Shown here: one piece after another, positions 18,375-28,134 of the stretch
How positions within the stretch are numbered: position 1 is the stretch's first letter
Layout of the letters: each line of letters starts with the position of its first letter
DNA from: an uncultured Flavobacterium sp.
Lineage (GTDB): Bacteria > Bacteroidota > Bacteroidia > Flavobacteriales > Flavobacteriaceae
Reading direction: 5' to 3'
DNA: 64,000 nt
Assembly: GCA_937773775.1 (NCBI GenBank)
Contig: CALJVL010000006.1
Span: 163,440-227,439, forward strand
Program-made: the position numbers and the translations under genes
The notes under the pieces: model-generated
The model's database searches: none
What the model was told of the DNA's origin: nothing
What the model saw: the letters and a program-made list of their open reading frames with translations, nothing else

Positions 18375-18971
18375 TTAATAAGGAAGGGTATCGGCAAATT
18401 CGATTACTTCTTTTTTTATATTTTGTAGGTAGTCAATGTCATCAAAGCCATTGATCATATTAGCTTTTTTGTAGCCAGAAATGTCAAAAGATTCTTTTTC
18501 TCCAGTCACTTTAAGCGCAATTGTTTGTTCAGGAAGATTAACTTCGAGTTCCGTTTCTGGATTTGTTGCAATAGCTTTGAAGATTTTATCAGCAAATTGA
18601 GCGCTAACTTGCACGGGTAGTACACCAACATTCAGACAGTTGTTTCTAAATATATCGGCAAAAAAGCTCGACACCACGCACCTGAAACCGTAATCATAAA
18701 CAGCCCAAGCCGCATGTTCTCTTGAAGAGCCAGACCCGAAGTTTCTTCCTCCAACAAGGATTTTCCCACTATAGGTTGGGTTATTTAAAACGAAATCTGA
18801 TTTTGGGGAACCGTCATTGTTATATCGCCAGTCGCGGAAAAGGTTGTCGCCGAAACCAACACGCTCTGTTGCTTTAAGGAAACGAGCTGGAATAATTTGA
18901 TCCGTATCTACATTTTCAATAGAAAGTGGAACTGCTGTACTTGTAAGTATATTAAATTTATCGTAAGCCAT
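18375..18971 (-). CDS. leuD: 3-isopropylmalate dehydratase small subunit
   Basis: 198 residues of the aconitase swivel domain family: VDTDQIIPARFLK, GKILVGGRNFGSGSSREHAAWAV and RNNCLNVGVLPV. Together with LeuC it isomerises 2- to 3-isopropylmalate. It starts 85 bp downstream of leuC. Confidence 0.96.
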   Translation of the reverse strand: MAYDKFNILTSTAVPLSIENVDTDQIIPARFLKATERVGFGDNLFRDWRYNNDGSPKSDFVLNNPTYSGKILVGGRNFGSGSSREHAAWAVYDYGFRCVVSSFFADIFRNNCLNVGVLPVQVSAQFADKIFKAIATNPETELEVNLPEQTIALKVTGEKESFDISGYKKANMINGFDDIDYLQNIKKEVIEFADTLPY

Positions 18972-19056
18972 TTTTGTTTTGTTTTGAACTACAGGAATCG
19001 GTTTAAGGGTTTGCTGCAGTCGTGTGTTTATGTTTTAGAACATTCGCGTTTGCAAA

Positions 19057-20457
19057 TTAGGAGGCTATCAAATCTCGGGGGTCTGTTAACACTCCCGTTA
19101 CGGCAGCGGCAGCGGCCATAAATGGGCTTGCTAATAATGTTCTCGAGCCAGGTCCTTGACGTCCTTCGAAATTTCTGTTCGAAGTACTTACCGAATACTT
19201 ACCGGCAGGTACCTTATCGTCATTCATCGCTAAACAAGCGGAACATCCTGGTTGGCGTAATACGAAGCCTGCATCAGTCAATATGTCAAGAATTCCTTCT
19301 TCTTTTATTTGTGCTTCCACGACATGTGATCCTGGAACCAGCCATGCCGTAACATTAGCTGCTTTTTGTCTTCCCTTTACAATAGAGGCAAAAGCCCTAA
19401 AATCTTCGATTCGGCCATTGGTGCAGCTTCCTAAGAAAACATAATCGATTTTTTTTCCTATCATAGCTTCTCCTTGGTTGAAACCCATATATCCTAAAGA
19501 TTTTTTATAGGTTTCTTCTCCTTCGGCAACATCTTTTGAGTTTGGGATGCTTTTAGAAATTCCTAGTCCCATACCTGGATTAGTCCCATAGGTAATCATT
19601 GGCTCAATGTCTGCAGCTTCAAAGTTGATTTCTTCGTCAAATTTTGCGTTAGCATCTGTTTTTAATGTTTTCCAATACGCTACCGCTGTATTCCAAGCTT
19701 CGCCTTTTGGTGCATATAGACGGCCTTCCAGGTAATCAAAAGTAGTTTGGTCTGGCGCTATCATTCCTCCACGAGCTCCCATTTCGATACTTAAATTACA
19801 AACGGTCATGCGACCTTCCATAGTCATGTTTTCAAAAACCTTCCCTGAGTATTCCACAAAATAACCTGTGGCACCTGAGGTAGACAGCTTTGATATTATA
19901 TAGAGCGCAACATCTTTTGGTGTAACTCCAAACTGAAGATCGCCGGCTACGTTAATAAGCATTTTTTTAGGTTTTGGTTGCATGATACATTGTGTAGAAA
20001 GTACCATCTCTACCTCAGAAGTACCAATCCCGAAAGCAATAGCTCCGAATGCTCCGTGAGTAGAGGTATGTGAATCCCCGCAAACAATAGTTGCGCCAGG
20101 CAAGGTAATTCCGTTTTCAGGTCCTACTACGTGCACGATTCCATTTTTTGCATTTCCTAATCCCCAATGGCTAATGCCATATTCTTTTGCGTTTTCTTCC
20201 AATGCTTTAAGTTGGTTTGCAGATAAGGGATCTTCAACAGGTAAATGTTGATTTATGGTTGGGGTGTTGTGATCGGCAGTGGCAAAAGTACGTTCTGGGT
20301 ACAAAACCGAGATGCCTCTTTCCTTTAGACCTAAAAAAGCAACAGGACTAGTCACTTCATGAATGAAATGACGGTCAATAAAAAACACGTCTGGTCCATC
20401 TTCAATTTTACGCACCACGTGCGAATCCCATACTTTGTCAAATAATGTAGTGCTCAT
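19057..20457 (-). CDS. leuC: 3-isopropylmalate dehydratase large subunit
   Basis: 466 residues with the aconitase large-domain signatures: [21 protein letters not shown], the first cluster cysteine in [13 protein letters not shown], and two further cluster cysteines in [12 protein letters not shown]. It carries the 4Fe-4S cluster of isopropylmalate isomerase. First gene of the leucine group, with a promoter and a palindrome in its leader (20493-20558). Confidence 0.97.
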   Translation of the reverse strand: MSTTLFDKVWDSHVVRKIEDGPDVFFIDRHFIHEVTSPVAFLGLKERGISVLYPERTFATADHNTPTINQHLPVEDPLSANQLKALEENAKEYGISHWGLGNAKNGIVHVVGPENGITLPGATIVCGDSHTSTHGAFGAIAFGIGTSEVEMVLSTQCIMQPKPKKMLINVAGDLQFGVTPKDVALYIISKLSTSGATGYFVEYSGKVFENMTMEGRMTVCNLSIEMGARGGMIAPDQTTFDYLEGRLYAPKGEAWNTAVAYWKTLKTDANAKFDEEINFEAADIEPMITYGTNPGMGLGISKSIPNSKDVAEGEETYKKSLGYMGFNQGEAMIGKKIDYVFLGSCTNGRIEDFRAFASIVKGRQKAANVTAWLVPGSHVVEAQIKEEGILDILTDAGFVLRQPGCSACLAMNDDKVPAGKYSVSTSNRNFEGRQGPGSRTLLASPFMAAAAAVTGVLTDPRDLIAS

Positions 20458-20492
20458 TTTAAATATTTTTTAAGTGTATTTCTTCATTTTAA

Positions 20493-20509
20493 GGATCGTT
20501 AAACGATCC
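20493..20509. promoter_or_regulatory. Perfect palindrome in the leuC leader, operator-like
   Basis: GGATCGTT-A-AACGATCC has two exact 8-base arms around one central base. It lies between the leuC promoter and start codon, about 20 bases downstream of the -7 box, a suitable place for a repressor operator or an mRNA hairpin. Confidence 0.55.
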
Positions 20510-20528
20510 ATAATTGTAACAATGAGAG

Positions 20529-20558
20529 CAAATTTAGAAAAAGAAACAAAGTGGTCAA
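20529..20558 (-). promoter_or_regulatory. Promoter of the leucine genes
   Basis: On the minus strand, TTG (20556-20558) and TAAATTTG (20529-20536) are separated by exactly 19 bases, which fits the Bacteroidota sigma-ABfr type promoter. It points to leuC. Confidence 0.7.
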
Positions 20559-21130
20559 TTTGGGTTTTTCATTATATACGATACCCAAACCCTTTTTACG
20601 GATCCTGAGGACTTATATTTTAATGTCTCTTGTTTTGTCGAGCAATCTGAATTTGTTTTTAATTTATTTGATTGTTGTTTTGGATGTGGGCTTTGTTGTT
20701 TTGTGACGTTCGTTATTTCTTAATTTGAGTGTCTAAAAAACGAATTATGTTGAGTAAAAGTAAGTTTAAAGCCAATTGTTTTGATAAATAGATAATATCT
20801 AGTTGTTTTTGTATTTTAAAAAACGGGTCTTTTTGTTTGTCGCTTTTCGACATAAAGCTGTTTTTTGGCGGAATACACACTGCTATTTTTTTGACTAGAT
20901 AGTACGACATCCAAAAAAATGTTTTGCGGGTGATTTATTACTTTGTTGTGCCATTTTAGAAATTAATAAGTTTAAAATTACAGGATGAATGGATTCCTTA
21001 TTTAGTTATTGGTTTTGAATTTTTTATCAGTATTTGTTGATAACTTGCCTCCGTTCTTACTTGAAAAAAACCTAAATTTGAAATTCATTTTTTGTAATTT
21101 ATTTAATTTATAATCAGCTGATATACAAAT
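20559..21130. other. Gene-poor region between leuC and dnaE
   Basis: Contains a 7-base stem hairpin (TTTGGGT at 20559-20565, ACCCAAA at 20583-20589) and a short minus-strand frame (20713-20910). The end of that frame has eight Leu codons in about 20 codons. It lies upstream of the promoter I identify for leuC, so a role as leader peptide would need a second, upstream promoter. No other gene is seen. Confidence 0.4.
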
Positions 21131-24100
21131 ATGTACTTAATATTCGATACTGAAACGACAGGATTACCAAAGCGTTGGGATGCGCCCATAACCGATACAG
21201 CCAACTGGCCGCGTTGTATACAAATTGCCTGGCAGCTGCATGACGATATGGGGAAACTCATCGAGCATCAGGACTACTTGGTAAAACCAGAAGGCTTTAA
21301 TATTCCGTATGATGCGGAGCGAATCCACGGGATTTCTACTGAGTTGGCGCAAGCCGAAGGGGTTTCTTTGGCAGAAGTATTGGATAAATTCAATGTTGCT
21401 TTAGGTAAAGCCAAATTTATTGTAGGGCAAAATCTCGGTTTTGATGTCAATATTATGGGTTGTGAATTTCATCGTTTAGCTGTTCAAAGTCCAATGGCTT
21501 CAATGCCTGTTTTGGATACTTGTACAGAAGTGACTGCAAAGTTATTAGAATTGCCGGGAGGTCGCGGCGGTCGTTTCAAGTTACCAACACTTACTGAATT
21601 ACATCAGTATTTATTCAACAAACCATTTTCGGAAGCGCATAACGCAACTGCCGATGTGGAGGCAACTACGCGTTGTTTTTTGGAGCTAATTCGTAGAGAA
21701 AATTACACTCCTGAAAAGCTAGATGTTCCCGCAAGTTATTTTCAGGATTTCCAAAGTAAGAATCCAAGTGAGATTAAACTCATTGGTTTAAAACACATCA
21801 ATTTAAAGGAAGCTTCTGATAAAATTCGTCAGCAGTTTGGAGAAAAGCAGACCGAGACAATTTCAAAACAAGAGCTTTCTCAAAACAAGAAAGTACTTGT
21901 TGATACTGATTTTGTGCATTTGCATAATCACACCCAGTTTTCCGTTCTACAGTCTACGATTAGTATTCCAGCATTAGTAAAAGCGGCTTCACAACAAAAG
22001 ATGCCTGCCGTAGCTATTACAGATCACGCTAATTTGATGGGTGCTTTTCACTTTGTGAGGGATGTTTTAAATCATAATAAATCGGCTGAAGCCAAGAATG
22101 CAGCTTCAATCGAAAATGGGGAGGAGCCTACTGAGGTTTCGATGAAACCAATCGTGGGTTGCGAGTTTTTTGTATGTGAAGATCATAAAGATAAATCCCG
22201 TAAAGACAACGGATACCAAATTGTACTTTTGGCTAAGACTAAAAAAGGATATCATAATCTGGCCAAAATGTCTTCGATTGCCTATACGGAAGGGTTTTAT
22301 TATGTGCCTAGAATTGATAGAAGGGTTATTCAAAAATACAAGGAAGATATTATTGTGTTATCCGGAAATCTCTATGGTGAGATTCCGAGTAAGGTTTTAA
22401 ATCTTGGTGAAAACCAAGCCGAAGAAGCCTTAATCTGGTGGAAGGGAGAGTTCAAAGATGATTTTTATATTGAGGTGATGCGTCACAATCAAGAAGATGA
22501 AAATCGGGTAAATACCACTTTGATTGCTTTGGCGAGAAAACATGAGGTTAAAATTGTTGCCACTAACAATACTTTTTATATTGATAAAGAAAATGCCAAT
22601 GCACATGATATTTTGCTTTGTGTACGCGATGGCGAAAAACAAACTACGCCCATAGGTCGTGGTCGTGGCTATCGCTTTGGGTTGCCCAATCAAGAATACT
22701 ATTTCAAGACAGGGGAGGAAATGAAAAAACTCTTCACTGATTTGCCCGAATCGATTTCGAATCTAAGTGAAATTGTAGACAAAATTGAAATTTATAATCT
22801 GGCACGTGAAGTTTTGTTGCCCAAATTTGACATTCCGGATGAGTTTGACGTGGCACAAGACGCTGTTGACGGAGGTGTGCGGGGTGAGAATGCTTATTTG
22901 AGACACCTTACTTACGAAGGGGCAAAGAGAAGGTATCCTGAAATCACGGAGCTAATACGAGAGCGTCTTGATTTTGAGTTGCTGACGATTTCTAATTCGG
23001 GTTATCCTGGATATTTCTTGATTGTACAGGATTTAATTGCCGAAGCGAGGAGCATGGGCGTTTCTGTGGGTCCGGGAAGGGGATCTGCAGCGGGATCGGT
23101 TGTGGCGTATTGTTTAAAAATAACCAATATTGACCCGCTAATGTACAACCTGCTTTTTGAGCGTTTTCTTAATCCCGATCGTGTGTCGTTACCCGATATT
23201 GATATCGATTTTGATGATGAAGGACGAAGCAGTGTGATGGATTATGTGATTCGAAAATACGGTTCAAAACAAGTTGCGCAGATTATCACCTATGGTAAAA
23301 TGGCGACGAAATCAGCTATTCGTGACACGGCTCGTGTGCTAGATTTACCATTGTTTGAAGCCGATAAAATAGCGAAGTTAATTCCGGGTATGATGCCATC
23401 TAAGTGGAATTTAGTACGCTTCCTGAATGAAGATGAAGCGCTGATAAAGAAAGCGGTTCGTCCGGAAGAATGGGATAAAATAAAAGAATTAATAGGCCTT
23501 GCTAACGAAGATGATTTGGGTGGTGAGACCATTCAACAAGCCAAAGTTCTGGAAGGAAATTTGAGAAATACGGGTATTCATGCCTGTGGGGTGATTATTA
23601 CCCCAAGTGATATTACTGATTTTGTTCCTGTGGCGACGGCCAAAGATTCAGATTTGTATGTGACCCAGTTTGATAACTCGGTAGTGGAAACCGCAGGATT
23701 GTTAAAGATGGACTTCTTGGGTTTGAAAACCCTTACCCTTATTAAAGACACGGTTAAATTAGTAAAATATAGAAATGGAATTGACCTTAACCCAGATGAA
23801 TTTCCGATTGATGATGTAAAAACATACGAGCTTTTTCAGCGAGGAGAAACGGTGGGGATTTTCCAATATGAATCTGCAGGAATGCAGAAGTACATGAAGG
23901 AATTGAAACCAACGGTGTTCCCTGATTTAATTGCCATGAATGCCTTGTATCGACCAGGGCCAATTGCTTATATTCCTAGTTTTGTAAAAAGGAAAAATGG
24001 AGAAGAGGAAATTATATATGACCTTGAAGCCTGCGAGGAGTTGCTGAAGGATACATACGGAATTACCGTTTACCAAGAACAGGTAATGCTTTTGTCCCAA

Positions 24101-25666
24101 AAACTCGCTGATTTCTCGAAAGGGGATGCCGATGTATTGCGTAAAGCGATGGGAAAAAAGCAAAAAGATGTCTTGGATAAAATGAAGCCTAAGTTTATTA
24201 GTCAGGCTGCAGCCAAAGGGCATCCCGAAGACAAGTTGGAGAAAATCTGGAAAGATTGGGAAGCTTTTGCCGAGTATGCCTTTAATAAATCACACTCTAC
24301 CTGTTATGCTTGGATTGCATATCAAACAGCCTACTTAAAAGCGAATTACCCTGCTGAATATATGGCAGCGGTGTTGTCCAATAACATGAGCGACATCAAG
24401 CAAGTTTCTTTCTTTATGGAAGAATGCAAACGAATGGGACTTGAAGTACTAGGGCCAGATGTAAATGAGTCTTTTTATAAATTCACGGTTAACGACAATT
24501 ACGCAGTGCGTTTTGGTATGGGAGCCATAAAAGGGGTTGGTGCAGGTGCTGTTGCGGCTATAGTTGAACAAAGAAAAGATGGGAAATACAAGTCGATTTT
24601 TGACTTGACTAAACGAATTGATTTGCGTGCCGCCAATAAAAAAGCTTTGGAAAGCTTGGCTCTAGCAGGTGGGTTTGATTCCTTTTTGGGAACTACCCGT
24701 GCGCAATATTTTCATGATGATGGAGACGGAATCACCTTTTACGAAAAAGCAATTCGCTATGGCGCAAAATTTCAGGAGAATGAGAATTCATCGCAGGTAA
24801 GTTTGTTTGGAGAAAGTAGTGATGTGCAAATTGAAGAGCCAGTCGTGCCGCCTTGTGAAGATTGGAGCACGATGGAGAAACTAGCCAAAGAAAAGGAAGT
24901 GGTTGGGATATATATATCTGGACATCCATTAGATGATTATAAATTTGAAATGAAATATTTTTGTAATGCCAAGCTAGAAGCACTCAGAAGCATGGAGCTT
25001 TATGTGGGTAAAACGCTAAATTTTGGTGGGATTATAAATGATGTACAACACAGAGTTGCCAAAAACGGAAAAGGTTGGGCGATATTTACCTTAGAGGGAT
25101 ATGATGAAAGTTATGAGTTTAAGATCTTCGGGGAAGAGTATCTGAAGTTTCGCCACTTCTTGATTCAGAATAACTTTACTTATATGAAAGTATCGGTTAA
25201 AGAAGGGTGGACAAATCAGGACACAGGTAAGAAAAGTGATCCTAGAATTCAGTTTACGCTGGTTCAGTATTTACAGGATGTACTGGATACCTTTGCCAAA
25301 AAATTAATTGTTTTGTTGAATATTACGGATCTACAGGCAGAGTTTATTCACAAATTAAGTCATCTTTTTCAAGAAAACAAAGGAGATAACCTAGTATCAT
25401 TTGAAATTATGGAATTGGAGAAAGTCAAGAGAATTATTGAAACTGCTCCGCTTCTTCTAGAAAGTGGAGGAGATGATTTTGTGGAAGGAGATAACGATGC
25501 TGAAGTTTCTGAGTCTCAAGAAAAGGAATCTTTAGCAGTGACAGAAGTGGAGGAAATAAAAGTGGTGACCAAGTTAACAATGCCAAGCAGAAGGCTAAAG
25601 ATAAAAATATCTAACGAACTATTGGTTGAGTTAGAAAAAATGCAGATTAATTTTAAGCTGAATTAG
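21131..25666 (+). CDS. dnaE: DNA polymerase III alpha subunit with fused N-terminal exonuclease
   Basis: 1511 residues. Residues 1-200 form a DEDDh proofreading exonuclease (YLIFDTETTGLP, HNATADVEATTRCF). The PHP domain starts near residue 260 (FVHLHNHTQFSVLQ, AITDHANLMGAFHF). The polymerase core contains GPGRGSAAGSVVAYCLK and the catalytic aspartates in SLPDIDIDFDDEGR. An HhH region and OB-fold domain follow, and the last 100 residues are acidic and low in conservation. Fusion of exonuclease and DnaE is typical of Bacteroidota, where it stands in for a separate epsilon subunit. It is the replicative polymerase. Confidence 0.97.
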   Translation: MYLIFDTETTGLPKRWDAPITDTANWPRCIQIAWQLHDDMGKLIEHQDYLVKPEGFNIPYDAERIHGISTELAQAEGVSLAEVLDKFNVALGKAKFIVGQNLGFDVNIMGCEFHRLAVQSPMASMPVLDTCTEVTAKLLELPGGRGGRFKLPTLTELHQYLFNKPFSEAHNATADVEATTRCFLELIRRENYTPEKLDVPASYFQDFQSKNPSEIKLIGLKHINLKEASDKIRQQFGEKQTETISKQELSQNKKVLVDTDFVHLHNHTQFSVLQSTISIPALVKAASQQKMPAVAITDHANLMGAFHFVRDVLNHNKSAEAKNAASIENGEEPTEVSMKPIVGCEFFVCEDHKDKSRKDNGYQIVLLAKTKKGYHNLAKMSSIAYTEGFYYVPRIDRRVIQKYKEDIIVLSGNLYGEIPSKVLNLGENQAEEALIWWKGEFKDDFYIEVMRHNQEDENRVNTTLIALARKHEVKIVATNNTFYIDKENANAHDILLCVRDGEKQTTPIGRGRGYRFGLPNQEYYFKTGEEMKKLFTDLPESISNLSEIVDKIEIYNLAREVLLPKFDIPDEFDVAQDAVDGGVRGENAYLRHLTYEGAKRRYPEITELIRERLDFELLTISNSGYPGYFLIVQDLIAEARSMGVSVGPGRGSAAGSVVAYCLKITNIDPLMYNLLFERFLNPDRVSLPDIDIDFDDEGRSSVMDYVIRKYGSKQVAQIITYGKMATKSAIRDTARVLDLPLFEADKIAKLIPGMMPSKWNLVRFLNEDEALIKKAVRPEEWDKIKELIGLANEDDLGGETIQQAKVLEGNLRNTGIHACGVIITPSDITDFVPVATAKDSDLYVTQFDNSVVETAGLLKMDFLGLKTLTLIKDTVKLVKYRNGIDLNPDEFPIDDVKTYELFQRGETVGIFQYESAGMQKYMKELKPTVFPDLIAMNALYRPGPIAYIPSFVKRKNGEEEIIYDLEACEELLKDTYGITVYQEQVMLLSQKLADFSKGDADVLRKAMGKKQKDVLDKMKPKFISQAAAKGHPEDKLEKIWKDWEAFAEYAFNKSHSTCYAWIAYQTAYLKANYPAEYMAAVLSNNMSDIKQVSFFMEECKRMGLEVLGPDVNESFYKFTVNDNYAVRFGMGAIKGVGAGAVAAIVEQRKDGKYKSIFDLTKRIDLRAANKKALESLALAGGFDSFLGTTRAQYFHDDGDGITFYEKAIRYGAKFQENENSSQVSLFGESSDVQIEEPVVPPCEDWSTMEKLAKEKEVVGIYISGHPLDDYKFEMKYFCNAKLEALRSMELYVGKTLNFGGIINDVQHRVAKNGKGWAIFTLEGYDESYEFKIFGEEYLKFRHFLIQNNFTYMKVSVKEGWTNQDTGKKSDPRIQFTLVQYLQDVLDTFAKKLIVLLNITDLQAEFIHKLSHLFQENKGDNLVSFEIMELEKVKRIIETAPLLLESGGDDFVEGDNDAEVSESQEKESLAVTEVEEIKVVTKLTMPSRRLKIKISNELLVELEKMQINFKLN

Positions 25667-25810
25667 TTTTAAGCATAAAAAGATATCGCGAAGAGCAGTA
25701 AACGCTCGCTAACCAATAAAAATTATAGGTACAATGAGATAAATAGCAATTTTCAATCCTTTCATAACCAAAACTAATTTGTGAATAGCGTTTCATTTGT
25801 TTTTAATTTC

Positions 25811-25818
25811 TAAATTTG
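25811..25818 (+). promoter_or_regulatory. -7 promoter box before the thioredoxin gene
   Basis: TAAATTTG matches TAnnTTTG and lies 50 bases upstream of the thioredoxin start. A TTG at the usual distance is not seen; TTT at 25791-25793 is the nearest match. Confidence 0.45.
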
Positions 25819-25868
25819 TACCCTAGTTTTGAATACGATTAAAACTTTAAACTTTAAACAAAGATATT

Positions 25869-26186
25869 ATGGCATTAGCAATAACAGACGCTACTTTTGA
25901 AGAAGTAGTTTTGAAATCAACAAAACCAGTAATGGTAGATTTTTGGGCAGCATGGTGCGGGCCTTGTAGAATGGTAGGTCCAATCATTGAGGAATTGAGT
26001 ACTGAATATGAAGGAAAAGTGGTGATTGGGAAAATAGATGTTGACGCAAACCAAGAATTTGCAGCAAAATACGGAGTGAGAAACATACCAACGGTTTTGG
26101 TTTTTCAAAACGGAGAAGTAGTAGGGAAACAAGTAGGAGTAGCTCCTAAACAAACCTACGCAGATAGTTTAGACGCGTTGTTGTAA
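25869..26186 (+). CDS. trxA: Thioredoxin
   Basis: 105 residues of a classic single-domain thioredoxin: VMVDFWAAWCGPCRMVGP with redox cysteines Cys30 and Cys33, the cis-proline segment RNIPTVLVFQNGEVV and no signal peptide. It is a cytoplasmic disulfide reductase. Followed by a terminator, so it is a single-gene unit. Confidence 0.96.
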   Translation: MALAITDATFEEVVLKSTKPVMVDFWAAWCGPCRMVGPIIEELSTEYEGKVVIGKIDVDANQEFAAKYGVRNIPTVLVFQNGEVVGKQVGVAPKQTYADSLDALL

Positions 26187-26210
26187 TCAGTAGATTACAA
26201 TTTATATAGG

Positions 26211-26241
26211 AAAGGTTTGGCGAAAGTCAAACCTTTTTTTT
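26211..26241 (+). terminator. Intrinsic terminator after thioredoxin
   Basis: AAAGGTTTG and CAAACCTTT arms followed by a run of T. Confidence 0.85.
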
Positions 26242-26320
26242 ATTTAAGCTGAATTTATTTAGTTTTATTTCTGTAATCTTTTAATTTTTAAATCATTCAA
26301 TCTTTTAATAACTTTGAAAG

Positions 26321-27247
26321 ATGAAGATTGAATCGCAAATAGAAAAAATTTCTAGGTTTCAGCATCTTGAATTGTTGGCCAATCAAGTTGTGGAAGGATT
26401 TATTTCCGGAATGCACAAAAGTCCTTTTCATGGCTTTTCGGCAGAATTTGCCGAGCACAAGCTATATAATGTTGGAGAAAGCACCAAGCATATTGACTGG
26501 AAGTTGTTTGCTAAGACGGATCGCTTGTACACTAAACGCTTTGAGGAAGAAACCAATATGCGTTGTCATATTATCATCGATAACTCCTCATCGATGCACT
26601 ACCCAAAACTAAAAGAAAGTCAAGCCTTTTATGAAAGCAAAATTGGATTCTCCGTTTTGGCCTCGGCGGTTTTAATGAATCTGTTAAAGAAACAAAGGGA
26701 TGCGGTGGGATTGAGCGTGTTTTCTGATAGTTACGAGTACTATGCTCCTGAAAAGGGCAGTGATCGCCATCACCGAATGATTCTAAATGCACTTGAAAAA
26801 CTTTTGAAAAGCTCAGTGACTACTAAAAGTACTGATACCGTCACTTTTTTACACCAAATTGCAGAAAAGATACATCGCCGCTCGATGATTATCCTTTTTA
26901 CGGATATGTTTCAGTCTGGAGAGGATGAAGCGCTGCTGAATGCGCTGCAACATTTGAAGCACAATAAACACAAGGTGGTCTTATTTCATGTCGTGGACAC
27001 TAAAACGGAGTTAGATTTCGATTTCGATAACACCCCAAGAAAATTTATTGACGTGGAAACTGGTGAAGAAATTTCTGTTTTTGCCGATAATGTGAAGCAG
27101 GAGTACGAAAAACAAGCCCAGTTGTACTTTAAAAAGTTGGCGTTAAGCTGTGCTCAGAACAGGATTAAGTACATTCCTGTAAATGTTGGCGAAAATTTCG
27201 AAAAAATTTTATTGACATATTTGGCTGAGAAACAAAACTTTGGATAG
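26321..27247 (+). CDS. DUF58 (MoxR-associated, vWA-like) protein
   Basis: 308 residues. The DUF58 signature is visible: GMHKSPFHGFSAEFAEHKLYNVGESTKHIDWKLFAKTDRL, then the vWA MIDAS-like segment IIIDNSSSMHYP and IILFTDMFQSGED. DUF58 proteins act with MoxR AAA+ ATPases, and in Bacteroidota they are often part of the Bat operon, but no MoxR or Bat gene is adjacent here. It lacks membrane segments. It is probably cytoplasmic and protein-interacting; the exact role is unknown. Confidence 0.87.
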   Translation: MKIESQIEKISRFQHLELLANQVVEGFISGMHKSPFHGFSAEFAEHKLYNVGESTKHIDWKLFAKTDRLYTKRFEEETNMRCHIIIDNSSSMHYPKLKESQAFYESKIGFSVLASAVLMNLLKKQRDAVGLSVFSDSYEYYAPEKGSDRHHRMILNALEKLLKSSVTTKSTDTVTFLHQIAEKIHRRSMIILFTDMFQSGEDEALLNALQHLKHNKHKVVLFHVVDTKTELDFDFDNTPRKFIDVETGEEISVFADNVKQEYEKQAQLYFKKLALSCAQNRIKYIPVNVGENFEKILLTYLAEKQNFG

Positions 27248-27285
27248 TTATTCTCGAAAAAAGCTTTTTTTTTCGGCAAAAACGT

Positions 27286-27315
27286 TTGTGTAACTCGAAA
27301 TCTATTGTATCTTTG
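27286..27315 (+). promoter_or_regulatory. Promoter of the first tRNA-Asp
   Basis: TTG at 27286-27288 and TATCTTTG at 27308-27315 with 19 bases between them, 19 bases before the tRNA. The same arrangement precedes the second copy. Confidence 0.75.
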
Positions 27316-27334
27316 CCACCGCAATATAGCAGCT

Positions 27335-27408
27335 GGTCTGGTAGTTCAGTTGGTTAGAATACCTGCCTGTCACGCAGGGGGTCGCGGGTTCGAGTCCCGT
27401 CCAGACCG
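27335..27408 (+). tRNA. tRNA-Asp (GTC), copy 1
   Basis: A 74-base cloverleaf. The acceptor arms are GGTCTGG and CCAGACC with discriminator G, the anticodon loop CTGTCAC carries GTC, and the T arm contains GGTTCGAGTCC. CCA is not encoded. A terminator follows at 27419-27447. Confidence 0.96.
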
Positions 27409-27418
27409 CATATTGGGG

Positions 27419-27447
27419 AGAGCCTTTCTTAACAGAAAGGCTTTTTT
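27419..27447 (+). terminator. Terminator of tRNA-Asp copy 1
   Basis: AGCCTTTCT and AGAAAGGCT arms followed by TTTTTT. The same hairpin, with one base change in the loop, follows copy 2. Confidence 0.85.
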
Positions 27448-27508
27448 GCCCCCATAAAGTATCTAAAGTTAGTTGTGTTGTTTGGTTAGCCTTTGTAAGC
27501 TAGCCAGG

Positions 27509-27585
27509 TTTAGTAGTTAGACCAATGAAAAGCTTTCCATTTACTCTGAATTTATTCAGGATTTGGATGGCTTTTTTGATTTTAG
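27509..27585 (+). repeat. Conserved element downstream of tRNA-Asp copy 1, ending in a second hairpin
   Basis: The segment starting AGGTTTAGTAGTTAGACC recurs after the second tRNA (from about 28079). It is followed by AAAAGC...GCTTTTTT complementary ends, a terminator-like structure. It could be the end of a small RNA or a tRNA read-through transcript. No reading frame is evident. The remaining bases up to 27871 show nothing I can name. Confidence 0.45.
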
Positions 27586-27871
27586 GCTACCTCTGATCAA
27601 TCATCAAACCTAAGTTAAGCCAAGCTATTTGTTTTGCTAAAGGAGATGTTCTATATTTCCTAGGCTTTCAAAAGTCAAATCAAATTTTTTTAATCTAGTA
27701 TTAAAAGCGATTAACGTCAAAATTGTGGTTTTAAAAGTAAGAGAAGACTAGCACTTTTAAAATAAGTATGGCAATTGTTGTTCTGAAGCCTTGAGCTGAT
27801 AGGTTTAATACATTTGAAACAAGATAGTTGAATAATAATTCAATTGATTTTTTTTAAAAAGTCCTAAACTC

Positions 27872-27901
27872 TTGTGTGAATCAACTTCTATTGTATCTTT
27901 G
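27872..27901 (+). promoter_or_regulatory. Promoter of the second tRNA-Asp
   Basis: TTG at 27872-27874, 19-base spacer, TATCTTTG at 27894-27901, again 19 bases before the tRNA. Confidence 0.75.
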
Positions 27902-27920
27902 CCACCGCAATATAGCAGCT

Positions 27921-27994
27921 GGTCTGGTAGTTCAGTTGGTTAGAATACCTGCCTGTCACGCAGGGGGTCGCGGGTTCGAGTCCCGTCCAGACCG
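27921..27994 (+). tRNA. tRNA-Asp (GTC), copy 2
   Basis: Identical in sequence to the tRNA at 27335-27408, including the 5' flank from CTATTGTATCTTTG onward. The anticodon is GTC. The start-to-start distance is 586 bp, which points to a duplication of the promoter-tRNA-terminator unit. Confidence 0.96.
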
Positions 27995-28004
27995 CAATAT
28001 TTGT

Positions 28005-28033
28005 AGAGCCTTTCTTAACGGAAAGGCTTTTTT
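28005..28033 (+). terminator. Terminator of tRNA-Asp copy 2
   Basis: AGCCTTTC and GAAAGGCT arms followed by TTTTTT, as after copy 1. Confidence 0.85.
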
Positions 28034-28078
28034 ATTTCTGTGAACTATTAATGTTATTTGCTTTGATAGCAACGAGAT

Positions 28079-28134
28079 CAGGTTTAGTAGTTAGACCAAT
28101 GAAAAGCTTTTCGCCTCGGCGAATTGCTTTTTTG
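28079..28134 (+). repeat. Second copy of the post-tRNA element with a terminator-like hairpin
   Basis: AGGTTTAGTAGTTAGACC is followed by a strong hairpin: TTCGCC and GGCGAA flanked by AAAAGC and GCTTTTTT. The hairpin stem differs in sequence from copy 1 but keeps the outer pairing, which suggests the structure itself is maintained. Confidence 0.5.

Noticed and set aside
26309..26316. TAACTTTG as a promoter -7 box for the DUF58 gene
   Set aside because: It ends only four bases before the ATG, which leaves no room for a leader, and no TTG stands at the right distance.
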